64,000 nt of DNA from DASRJJ01 sp050730855. Its GTDB lineage: Bacteria; Patescibacteriota; Saccharimonadia; Saccharimonadales; UBA4665. The DNA is taken from assembly GCA_050730855.1 (NCBI GenBank), contig JBOHNU010000005.1, forward strand, positions 26,807-90,806, written 5' to 3'. The first letter of the stretch is position 1. Each line of letters begins with the position of its first letter. Both the position numbers and the translations under genes were made by a program. Shown here piece by piece: positions 36,667-46,430 of the stretch. Under the pieces are notes generated by a model. The model worked only from the letters and a program-made list of their open reading frames with translations. It did not search any database and was not told where the DNA came from.

Positions 36667-38115
36667 TTAGTCGCTTTCCGGCATTATGGATTCGGCGTAG
36701 AGTTTTAGCTCTTCGAGCAGGTATTGTTGATGGCCGGTTAGGTTGCTGGTGGCGGCAATGTCTTGCAAACGCTTAAGGAATTGCGCCATCTTGCTATGCT
36801 CGCCTCGCGCAAGCAACTTGTTCTTGCGGTAGCGTTCCCAGGTAGCACGCTCTTCGTCGGACAGAGCTTTCGGAAAATTACGCGCCTTGTACAGTGGCAG
36901 CAGCGTGACCAGCCGTTGGTCAGAAAAATTGAGGTTCAGACTGCTCAATTCTTCGGGTGTGGCGGCGCGGACAACGCGCATGGCTTGCCTGTCTTGCTCG
37001 CCGAAAAATCCATCATAGATTTGCGTGTCAACATCCTGCTCGGTCGAGACAATACTCGTTTGCTGCTGTTTTGCGGCGTCCATAATTTCTAGTGCTCTGC
37101 AGAGGCGATCCGCTAAGTCGGGCATAGCCCGGAGCGCGGCGTGGTGCTTCTGAAGGATGCTCTCGTCTAGCCGGAGCCGCTCGCGGCTGGCATCGTCCAG
37201 TACGCTCACCGGCGCAACAGCCGGGCAGCGGTTGTATTGCATCAACTTTACCGGCAGTCGCTCTTCCTCGGTTGCGTCTTTCCTCCATTTCCAGGCTTCG
37301 GCCAGCTGCTCGGGTGTGGCATCTGCATACTGTACCGGGTCGTAGCGCAGGTTGTACACCAGCATTGCTCCGCTGCGCTTGGGATGGCTGCAAATCGGCG
37401 CAACAACCGTTGTTTTTTCGTAATCGCTCGAATATTTGCCGCTGGTATAGACGAACGTTGCATTATTTTGGACAAACTCGGCTAGTCTCTTTTTGTCGCG
37501 CAGGTTTAACAGGTAGTCAAACAGTTTTGGATGCTTGTTTCGGATAAGCCTGGCGACCTCAATTGTAGCTGTAACATCGCTGAGCGCGTCGTGCGCCGCC
37601 TCGTGGCTGAGCTTGTTGAGGCCGGTGAGCAGCTCCAGCCGGTTGGTCGCCTTGCCGTGGATGTCGAACGGCCACTTTATGCCGGCTGGCCGGAGCGCCC
37701 GCGTCATGCGCACCACGTCCAGCAAATCCCAGCGCGACTTGCCGTCTTGCCACTGCCATTCGTAGGGGTCGTAAAAGTTGCGGTAGTGCAGCGCGCGCAT
37801 AAACTCGTCGTCAAACCGCACGCTGTTAAAGCCGACAAAAATAGTGCCGGGTGTGGCAACTTCCCGCTCAAACTTGCCTAAAAACTCAGCTTCGACGTAG
37901 CCATCGGCCAAGGTGGCCTGCGGCGTGATGCCGGTAATAAGCACGGCGTCCGGGTCAGGCAAAATGTCATCGCCCAGCCGGATTAAATCATTGACTGGCT
38001 CGCCGATTGGCTTTAGATCCAAGTCCGTCCGCTGCCCGGCAAACTGCATAATACGCCCCTGCCGCGGCTGTACGCCACTTGTTTCCAAATCGTAAAAGAA
38101 AAAACTGGCAGCCAT
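36667..38115 (-). CDS. sbcB: Exodeoxyribonuclease I (SbcB-like)
   Basis: A 482-aa protein matching ExoI: DEDDh motifs FFFYDLETSGV (Asp, Glu), GFNSVRFDDEFMR (Asp) and LSHEAAHDALSDVTATI (His, Asp), followed by the SH3-like and helical C-domains (RCPAVAPVSVLDD-like PAVAPVSVLDD). ExoI degrades single-stranded DNA 3' to 5' in repair and recombination. It is widespread in gamma-proteobacteria and recurrent in Saccharibacteria. A TACACT box lies 9 nt before the ATG. Confidence 0.92.
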   Translation of the reverse strand: MAASFFFYDLETSGVQPRQGRIMQFAGQRTDLDLKPIGEPVNDLIRLGDDILPDPDAVLITGITPQATLADGYVEAEFLGKFEREVATPGTIFVGFNSVRFDDEFMRALHYRNFYDPYEWQWQDGKSRWDLLDVVRMTRALRPAGIKWPFDIHGKATNRLELLTGLNKLSHEAAHDALSDVTATIEVARLIRNKHPKLFDYLLNLRDKKRLAEFVQNNATFVYTSGKYSSDYEKTTVVAPICSHPKRSGAMLVYNLRYDPVQYADATPEQLAEAWKWRKDATEEERLPVKLMQYNRCPAVAPVSVLDDASRERLRLDESILQKHHAALRAMPDLADRLCRALEIMDAAKQQQTSIVSTEQDVDTQIYDGFFGEQDRQAMRVVRAATPEELSSLNLNFSDQRLVTLLPLYKARNFPKALSDEERATWERYRKNKLLARGEHSKMAQFLKRLQDIAATSNLTGHQQYLLEELKLYAESIMPESD

Positions 38116-38221
38116 GTGATTACCAGTGTAGCAAATATTGCTTCATGACGAATATCACATTTGTACACGCACGAAATAGATATACTAAGAGAGTTAAGGT
38201 TGATTATTTTAATTTTTATGC

Positions 38222-38227
38222 TATAAT
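38222..38227 (+). promoter_or_regulatory. Extended -10 (TGCTATAAT), leaderless start for the 38235 gene
   Basis: TATAAT ends 7 nt before the ATG at 38235; a TTGATT box lies 16 bp upstream. This pair decides the start of the small gene. Confidence 0.6.
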
Positions 38228-38234
38228 AGCAAAT

Positions 38235-38570
38235 ATGACTTACATTAACCGCATTGAAGGCCTAGATGTCCACATGAGTAGGCCACTACAAAACTTCACG
38301 CCTGGCGTTTCGCACGAACTGGTAGGGGAGACACCCCAACCGAGCAGCACTGTGTACGCGTCAGCTTCAGCAGAGTTTACTCCAAGACAGCTTGTGGAGG
38401 GCTTCTTAAGATGCGCGGCAGCGATCGGGCTCTTAGCTGGCAGCGCTTGGACGGCAGTTAACGTTGCTGAAGGCAACATTAACCTATCACCTAAGCGGAT
38501 TGAACACCACAACCCCGAATATCGATACCAAGACCCCGCCATAATTAACTACGACCAGCTCTCGCGATAG
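38235..38570 (+). CDS. Small hypothetical protein with one membrane helix, 111 aa
   Basis: The frame is open upstream to 38079, but the leaderless promoter places the start at the ATG at 38235 (MTYINRIEGL). One weak hydrophobic helix (about residues 62-80, AAAIGLLAGSAWTAVNVAE) splits a polar N-part from a tyrosine- and asparagine-rich tail. The stop abuts obg on the opposite strand. No family is recognised; the local sequence is AT-richer than its surroundings. Confidence 0.5.
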   Translation: MTYINRIEGLDVHMSRPLQNFTPGVSHELVGETPQPSSTVYASASAEFTPRQLVEGFLRCAAAIGLLAGSAWTAVNVAEGNINLSPKRIEHHNPEYRYQDPAIINYDQLSR

Positions 38571-40993
<2,423 letters not shown>

Positions 40994-41062
40994 AATTCGA
41001 CTCCTCTTGCGGTTACTCTGCGTAGAAAGGTAGATTTTTTAGCTGAATATTCTTAACAGAGA

Positions 41063-41100
41063 TAGCGCCACCGTTTTACAGAGGTAGACCTCTGTCGCTA
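41063..41100 (-). promoter_or_regulatory. Hairpin element in the long 5' leader of the LysM-CHAP gene
   Basis: A perfect 8-bp hairpin (ACAGAGGT/ACCTCTGT, 2-nt loop) is enclosed on one side by TAGCG/CGCTA pairing with a 10-nt strand between. It starts just downstream of an extended -10 (TGGTATACT, 41109-41114) and lies about 70 nt before the AGGAG site. A leader of ~110 nt is unusual in this window, where many mRNAs look leaderless, so a riboswitch or structured regulator is possible. No known class fits. Confidence 0.45.
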
Positions 41101-41108
41101 CAAGCATA

Positions 41109-41114
41109 AGTATA
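41109..41114 (-). promoter_or_regulatory. Extended -10 (TGGTATACT) of the LysM-CHAP-obg transcript
   Basis: TATACT with TGG upstream on the minus strand; a weak TTGCAC lies 15 bp further up. It would start the LysM-CHAP-obg message near 41102. Confidence 0.5.
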
Positions 41115-41157
41115 CCATGGATGGCGTTTGTGCAACAGATTGGAGCTGCCGAGAGGC

Positions 41158-42234
41158 TTACTGCGCAAAACAGGCGGTGGTGCAGTAACGCGCCGTGTTG
41201 GCCTCGTGTTCGGCCAATGTTTTTGAGAAGTGCGTCACGCCGTCGTCGCCGGCCACAAAGTACAGCCAGTCGGTGTTGGCCGGGTAAGCCACCGCTTTGA
41301 GCGAGCTTTCGCTGACGTTACTTATAGGGGTCGGCGGCAGGCCGTCGCGCAGGTACGTGTTGTACGGCGAATCGTACCTAACCGTCAGCGGAGCGCCGTC
41401 CAGCCGGGCGCCGTAGTGGGCGGTGGGGTCGGCCTCCAGGCGAATCCCTTGGCGCAGCCGCTTGAGGTACACCTGTGCAACTCGGTCGCGGTCGGCCTGG
41501 CTGGCCGCCTCTTTTTCGACAATCGAGGCTAGGATGATTGCCTGGTAGGTGCTAAGCCCGTGGGCGGCAAACGCCTGCCGCAGCTCCGGCGTTAAGCGCT
41601 TGCCCATTTCATCTAGCGCCTGGTTGATAATCGCACCCGGGGAAGTTGTTCCTGTCCGCTGGAAAGACTCAGGGTAAATGTAACCCTCAAGGTTGGCGCT
41701 GGAAGGTTTGTCTACAAGCGCGGGGTCGCCCTGGTGATTTGCCGGATTTAGCGCGTAATCTACCTCTGATTCGGCGAACCCGTAAGCGAGCAGACTGGCG
41801 CGGATTTGGTCGAGCCGCTGCCCGGGCAAAATAGTCACCAGATCGGTCGAGATTTTGCCATGCGTCAGCAAAGACACTATCTCGGACACGCTTTGCGCCG
41901 GATAGAACGAGTAAGTTCCGGCCTGCAGGTCGCTGCGCGCCTCTTTGCTGCTGACGTATAGCTTAAACGCCCAGGCGCTGCGGATAAGCCCTGCCTCCTC
42001 CAGCTGCCTGCCAATCTCTTCCACTGAGGAGCCCGCCTCGATCAACACGCTTTGCACGCTGTGGTTGGTAGTATCGACCGGCTTTAGGTTGGCAAAGTAG
42101 GTCTGGCGCACCGCGATGGTTACCCCCACAACTACCACCAACGCGGCCAGCGCCAAAATAATGACCCGCTGCGGCCAGCGCCGCGCCCGGCGTTTCGAGG
42201 CGTATTTGGTGACGCTAAGATGCCGCTGCTTCAT
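41158..42234 (-). CDS. mltG: Endolytic murein transglycosylase MltG
   Basis: A 358-aa protein with a basic N-terminus, one membrane helix (about residues 24-44), a LysM-like subdomain and the YceG catalytic domain. The catalytic glutamate lies in ILASIVEKEAA, and RLRQGIRLEADPTAHYG and DGLPPTPISN are the family's other blocks. MltG cleaves nascent glycan strands and ends their growth. Its start overlaps ruvX by 4 nt (ATGA), the same mltG-ruvX pairing seen in many bacteria. Confidence 0.93.
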   Translation of the reverse strand: MKQRHLSVTKYASKRRARRWPQRVIILALAALVVVVGVTIAVRQTYFANLKPVDTTNHSVQSVLIEAGSSVEEIGRQLEEAGLIRSAWAFKLYVSSKEARSDLQAGTYSFYPAQSVSEIVSLLTHGKISTDLVTILPGQRLDQIRASLLAYGFAESEVDYALNPANHQGDPALVDKPSSANLEGYIYPESFQRTGTTSPGAIINQALDEMGKRLTPELRQAFAAHGLSTYQAIILASIVEKEAASQADRDRVAQVYLKRLRQGIRLEADPTAHYGARLDGAPLTVRYDSPYNTYLRDGLPPTPISNVSESSLKAVAYPANTDWLYFVAGDDGVTHFSKTLAEHEANTARYCTTACFAQ

Positions 42235-42662
42235 ACAATTTTATCCTTATGGTCGCGTATAAAATCTTCCAGGATGTAGGTGGCGGCCAGCGCGTCGATG
42301 TCGCCCTTTTTGTACGGTTTGCCGCGCGCTTCCAGCTCTTGCTCGGCCTGCTTGGATGTTACGGCCTCGTCCTGCCAGTACAGGGGGATGCCCAGGTGCT
42401 GCTCGAGATCATGTCCGAACGCTTCGACCGCCCGGGTTTGCGCTGTGGCCTGGCCTTGCAAGCCCCTTGGCAGGCCAATCACCACGCACAGCGCCCGTTC
42501 GCGCTGCGCTAACGCCACGATGTCGTGCATAATCTCGCGGTCATTGGCCAGCGTCGTAAGCGGCCGGGGCAACAAAGCCGGAACGCCGGCTGCCGCCACC
42601 CCAATCCGCGCTTCGCCCACATCGAAGGCTATAACACTACTGGCTGCCGTTGGATGAATCAT
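42231..42662 (-). CDS. ruvX: Putative pre-16S rRNA nuclease / Holliday junction resolvase RuvX (YqgF)
   Basis: A 143-aa RNase H-fold protein: FDVGEARIGVA (first Asp), VVIGLPRGLQGQ, YWQDEAVTSKQAEQEL (Glu region) and KKGDIDALAATYILEDF (last Asp). YqgF trims 16S rRNA ends and can resolve junctions. The ATG at 42662 is chosen because it opens directly on the domain; a TTG at 42692 would add ten basic residues. It overlaps the upstream gene by 26 nt. Confidence 0.9.
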   Translation of the reverse strand: MIHPTAASSVIAFDVGEARIGVAAAGVPALLPRPLTTLANDREIMHDIVALAQRERALCVVIGLPRGLQGQATAQTRAVEAFGHDLEQHLGIPLYWQDEAVTSKQAEQELEARGKPYKKGDIDALAATYILEDFIRDHKDKIV

Positions 42663-44337
42663 CGCTGGTTGTTTGCGGCTCCTCGATAACAACTGTTATC
42701 TTACTTTGCTTCTTCGGGATAGACGACACCCAGAACGGGCTATACGTGACTTGCACGTCCGTGACTCCTGGATACGCCTTTATCAGCTCCTTGGCTTCGT
42801 TGGCCTTTTTGCCGGCTACCTGCTGCTTTATTTCGTCTTCCTTTAACTCCGATCCGGTAAGTACAGTGGTCTGGAAACCGATTGTGGCGCCGTCCGGCTC
42901 AGGCTTAAGAAGCGTGAAAACTGCTTCGTCCAGGCCGTAATCGGTGACGCTTTGTTTGGCGGCGTCGATTTGCGCTTTTACCTGCTCAGCCGCCAAACCT
43001 TCAAAGTCGACTGCCTTGACCCCCAGCATAGAATAAGTAATTTCTTCCGTAACCGTGACGTTCTCTACTTTGTCGCCCGGACTAGCGCTTTGCTTGGTGC
43101 TGGAGACGGCCGAGGCAAATGTGCCGACAATCGGCGTATACCCTTCGGCCGACAAACTTTGCTCCAGCTCTGCTTTTACTGCCTCGGTGTCTTGGGTGGT
43201 TAGCTTTTGCTTAGCGGCGTCGATGTCACCTTGCGACAACACCTTCTCGATGTTGTCGGTTCCGCCGCTGGCCGAGCCGGTGCCGGTTACGTCGGAGCGT
43301 CCGGCCACCGTAAAGTTAGCCGACGACACGTTGTAGTTAGCGCCGCCGGACTGGGCGGTAATGTTAACGCTCCCGGACTTAAAGTACACGCAGCCGCCCG
43401 AGGCGCTATCCAGGCTAAATGAGGTTTTCTTCTGCGTGATATAGGTTTTGCCACCGGTAGCCACGCCAGACCCGGCCGGCACGTCGCCCGGGGTGCTGAA
43501 CGGCGAGGTGCAATCTTTGGCGGTCAGCGCCACGCTGCCGGTGGCTTTCTCGCCGGTATTTTGCTGGCCGGTAGCCGGGGACGACTCCTGCGCTGTTTTC
43601 TTTTGCTCCTGTTTTTTAGCCGGCACAATGGACTGCGCCACATCAACCGCAACGCCTTCGCCGACCTTTAAGCGCACGTCCTGGCTGATATTGATAGACA
43701 TGCTGTCGGTAATTACGACCACCCTTGCTTTAGGCAAAACAGAAAACGCCAAAAAACCAAGCACAACCAGCGCCACCGCTCCGCCGCCGCCCAGCAGCAG
43801 CCGCAGACGAAACTTGGCAAAGTTTGGTACTCTAAACTTCTTGAGAGAGTTTTTCAGACCTTTTTTCCCGGGAGACTTCTCGCCGGATTTGGCTTCTTCG
43901 TCTTCGTCGCCGAGTTCGATCGTCTCGTCTTCGTCGCCGTTTAACTCGGCCAGAGTTTTTGACTTGTCGAGAGCTACGTCGCCGGTCTCTTCAATAGTAT
44001 CCGGAGCGTCACTTAATTCGGGCGCGTCTGGCACCTCCGGCTTGGACTGCAGGTTTTTGGCTGCATGCAAACCCACGCCGCCGACCAGCGGCAGCAAGTT
44101 GGGATCGGAAGTTATAAGTACCAAGTTCTTTTTGGCGCGGTCGGCCGAACGTTTAAGCAGTTTCATGTTTACCACACTCTGGAACGCGGCGGCGCGCTTG
44201 GGCAGCACCAGCGCCACTATCTTCTGCGGGCTAGCCTGAAGTTTGTCGATGATGGCGGTAATTTCTTCCTCTACATCGATGTAAATAACGTCTTTGCCGT
44301 TTGCATTTGCGGAGTTGTGGCGGGCTTTGGCGCTCAT
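42637..44337 (-). CDS. Large single-pass membrane protein with an extracytoplasmic domain, 566 aa
   Basis: A soluble N-domain (residues 1-85; VIYIDVEEEITAIIDKLQAS and FQSVVNMKLLKRSADRAKKN) is followed by an acidic Glu/Asp-rich linker (~100-155), a basic stretch, one membrane helix (~183-203) and a Ser/Gly/Thr-rich ectodomain of ~360 residues. The C-terminal repeats (VKAQIDAAKQSVTDYG, AYPGVTDVQVTYSPFW) recall baseplate J-like folds but this is unproven. Lying between the ftsA-like gene (4-nt overlap) and ruvX-mltG, it is a candidate division or envelope factor of this lineage. Confidence 0.65.
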   Translation of the reverse strand: MSAKARHNSANANGKDVIYIDVEEEITAIIDKLQASPQKIVALVLPKRAAAFQSVVNMKLLKRSADRAKKNLVLITSDPNLLPLVGGVGLHAAKNLQSKPEVPDAPELSDAPDTIEETGDVALDKSKTLAELNGDEDETIELGDEDEEAKSGEKSPGKKGLKNSLKKFRVPNFAKFRLRLLLGGGGAVALVVLGFLAFSVLPKARVVVITDSMSINISQDVRLKVGEGVAVDVAQSIVPAKKQEQKKTAQESSPATGQQNTGEKATGSVALTAKDCTSPFSTPGDVPAGSGVATGGKTYITQKKTSFSLDSASGGCVYFKSGSVNITAQSGGANYNVSSANFTVAGRSDVTGTGSASGGTDNIEKVLSQGDIDAAKQKLTTQDTEAVKAELEQSLSAEGYTPIVGTFASAVSSTKQSASPGDKVENVTVTEEITYSMLGVKAVDFEGLAAEQVKAQIDAAKQSVTDYGLDEAVFTLLKPEPDGATIGFQTTVLTGSELKEDEIKQQVAGKKANEAKELIKAYPGVTDVQVTYSPFWVSSIPKKQSKITVVIEEPQTTSDDSSNGSQ

Positions 44338-45665
44338 AGCTTAAGCATCCTGTCGATCCTATCTTTTACAGATTTACCGGTTACGGCCGAAAACTGCATG
44401 GTGTCCAGGCCGACGCGCAGCAGACCCATTGAGGTTATGAATGTATGGTCGGTTACCGTGCCGGTTTTGTCAACAATACCTACCACTTGCTCGGGCTGGA
44501 TGTGCTGCACGGTGGGCTTGCGGGTAAACGGCAGCTTGGTATGCCAATCGCTTTCCTCCAGTTTTTGCATAAGCAAGTCCAGGCTGGAGCCGCCGCCGCA
44601 CAGCAGCAGCCGGTGCGGCAAGGTGTCGAGCTTGGTAAACTCGGCCAGCGCCAGCTCCACGCCGCTAATCCAGACGTCCAGAGTTTTATTGAGGATACCC
44701 TCCAGCGCGGCGACTTTGTTTTGCGGCAGTTTGCCACTGCCCAGGCTGAGTTTGAGATTTTCGGCGGTATTAAACTCAACTCCCAGCTCGCGCTCGATGG
44801 CGCGCGTAAACGCCCGACCGCCGATGCCGAACATCTTAGTACCCTGCACGCCGCCGTCGGTAATTACGGCGATATCTGTTGTGCCGCCGCCCACGTCCAT
44901 TAAAATAGCGCTCATACTGGCGTTGGCATCGTCGCCGATGACCGAGCGCGACACGGCAAACGGCTCGGCCGCTACGGCCAGCAGGTCGAGGTCAAGCTGC
45001 TGCGCGGTGCGCTCCAGCGCCCCGATGTGGATCATCGGCGCGAACGCCGTGTATAGCTGGATTACCACGTCGCTCCCCTGAAAACCGATCGGGCTGGTTA
45101 CTTTGTAGCCGTCGATTTCTATGCTCACCAGCGCGCTGTTAACCAGCCGCACCTCCACCTCTTTGCCGCCAAGCTCCCAGGCCAGTAGCTGTTTAGCCTT
45201 TACTTCGGCGCGGCCTTGCACCAGCTTGATGACGCGCTCAAACTCTGGCATATCCAGTGCTTTGTCGGGAGTTTTGCGCGTTACACGTACGGTGGTAGTA
45301 GTACCTTTTACCAGCTCGCCGGCAATGCCGATGACACTGGAGCGCACGCTTACGCCGGCTTGTTCTTCGGCCTCGGCCAGCGCTTTGTCGCAGTTTTCGA
45401 CCACCGCGCCGATGTCGGCAATCGCTCCCGCCTGCATGTCGCTGAGGTTCTGATGCCGGCGGCCGGCGCCGACAATCTCCAGGCCGTCGTGACCCACCTT
45501 GCCAATCAGCGCCTTAACGTTTTCGGTACCGATATCCAGCGCCACAACGTACTTGTTGTCGTCGGCCTGTTTGTGCGTCTTGGCCACTTTGGCGTTAACC
45601 TCGCTGGCCTTGGCCGCGACTTTGCCCGCCAACCCTCGTACGGAACTCTTAACTTTATCAAGCAT
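44334..45665 (-). CDS. ftsA: FtsA-like actin-fold cell-division protein
   Basis: A 443-aa ASKHA ATPase: phosphate 1 VVALDIGTENVKALIG (about residue 40), an SHS2-like 1C insertion, phosphate 2 ILMDVGGGTTDIAVI and the adenosine block LLLCGGGSSLDLL. A C-terminal helix (SVKDRIDRMLKL) is amphipathic, like the FtsA membrane tether. FtsA anchors FtsZ and recruits the divisome. PilM belongs to the same superfamily, but no pilus genes are next to it and the wall genes downstream fit FtsA. FtsZ is not in the window. Confidence 0.8.
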   Translation of the reverse strand: MLDKVKSSVRGLAGKVAAKASEVNAKVAKTHKQADDNKYVVALDIGTENVKALIGKVGHDGLEIVGAGRRHQNLSDMQAGAIADIGAVVENCDKALAEAEEQAGVSVRSSVIGIAGELVKGTTTTVRVTRKTPDKALDMPEFERVIKLVQGRAEVKAKQLLAWELGGKEVEVRLVNSALVSIEIDGYKVTSPIGFQGSDVVIQLYTAFAPMIHIGALERTAQQLDLDLLAVAAEPFAVSRSVIGDDANASMSAILMDVGGGTTDIAVITDGGVQGTKMFGIGGRAFTRAIERELGVEFNTAENLKLSLGSGKLPQNKVAALEGILNKTLDVWISGVELALAEFTKLDTLPHRLLLCGGGSSLDLLMQKLEESDWHTKLPFTRKPTVQHIQPEQVVGIVDKTGTVTDHTFITSMGLLRVGLDTMQFSAVTGKSVKDRIDRMLKL

Positions 45666-45719
45666 AATCCAACCAATTATATCACGCCCGATTATCTAGC
45701 ATCCGCAAAGTTTTTATGT

Positions 45720-45725
45720 TATAAT
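45720..45725 (+). promoter_or_regulatory. Extended -10 (TGTTATAAT), leaderless start at a CTG for the methyltransferase
   Basis: TATAAT ends 7 nt before the in-frame CTG at 45733. No ATG, GTG or TTG in that frame exists until ~75 codons later, past the SAM-binding motif. Confidence 0.55.
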
Positions 45726-45732
45726 AGCAACT

Positions 45733-46425
45733 CTGTGGCTCCGTACTAATACTCCAAAAAATACAGGTTTCTTTAGAGAAGGCAATGCAAACACAGCCAC
45801 TTTCGCAAGGCGCCTCGCCGTACCGCTCGCATGCCATTTCGAAACAAGTATTCTTCGTGTTGCCGACATCGGTACCAGTAACGGTAAAGCCACTTGGTCT
45901 ACCGCAGCCGGATTAGCGTTACAAAGAAGTATTGATTTTCGAATTGACGGATATGAAGTGGATGAAGCTATGCTCGCCGAAACAGACCAACCATACTTGG
46001 TAAGTATGGGTAACCTGCGAGCCGTCCTAAATAGCGATCTTGCCTCACCCGCCTTTTCGCCCCAACTTCTAAAACACTTCAAGTCGGTCAGAGGAGGAAT
46101 CCAACCCTCGACATATTTGCGCGAACGGGTAAACTTTACGCGTAAAGATGTACAGTCCGAGCCATTGCCGGCGGATACCTACCATGCCGCCATCGCAACC
46201 AATGTTTTATACCACTACACGCGACGTGGACGGAACAAGTTTATGGCAAATATTTTGCGGGGCGTTGTCGACGGAGGTATATTTATGCCTGAGATGCCAG
46301 CCGCACCTTCACAACGCGCCGAATACGATCGCTGGTATGAAGCGTTGCCCGGTAATTTTCCCCTGCAACCAGTTACCTGCGGCGACCAAACCTTTCCCGG
46401 AATCTATCAAAAAGTAGCGTCTTAA
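45733..46425 (+). CDS. Class I SAM-dependent methyltransferase; probable CTG start
   Basis: Read from the CTG, the 230-aa protein has motif I LRVADIGTSNGKATWS (about residues 41-56), the acidic residue closing strand 2 in IDGYEVDEAML, a later ADTYHAAIATNVLYHYT (strand 4) and a C-terminal sheet. The pattern is close to CheR-type or small-molecule methyltransferases. The first ATG lies at 45958 and would delete motif I, so it cannot be the start of an active enzyme. A GTG at 45735 is out of frame and stops after four codons. Substrate unknown. Confidence 0.7.
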   Translation: MWLRTNTPKNTGFFREGNANTATFARRLAVPLACHFETSILRVADIGTSNGKATWSTAAGLALQRSIDFRIDGYEVDEAMLAETDQPYLVSMGNLRAVLNSDLASPAFSPQLLKHFKSVRGGIQPSTYLRERVNFTRKDVQSEPLPADTYHAAIATNVLYHYTRRGRNKFMANILRGVVDGGIFMPEMPAAPSQRAEYDRWYEALPGNFPLQPVTCGDQTFPGIYQKVAS

Positions 46426-46430
46426 AAATA

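Noticed and set aside
41063..41114. c-di-AMP (ydaO) riboswitch upstream of the LysM-CHAP gene
   Set aside because: The leader is too short and the conserved ydaO blocks are not visible; kept only as an unassigned hairpin leader.
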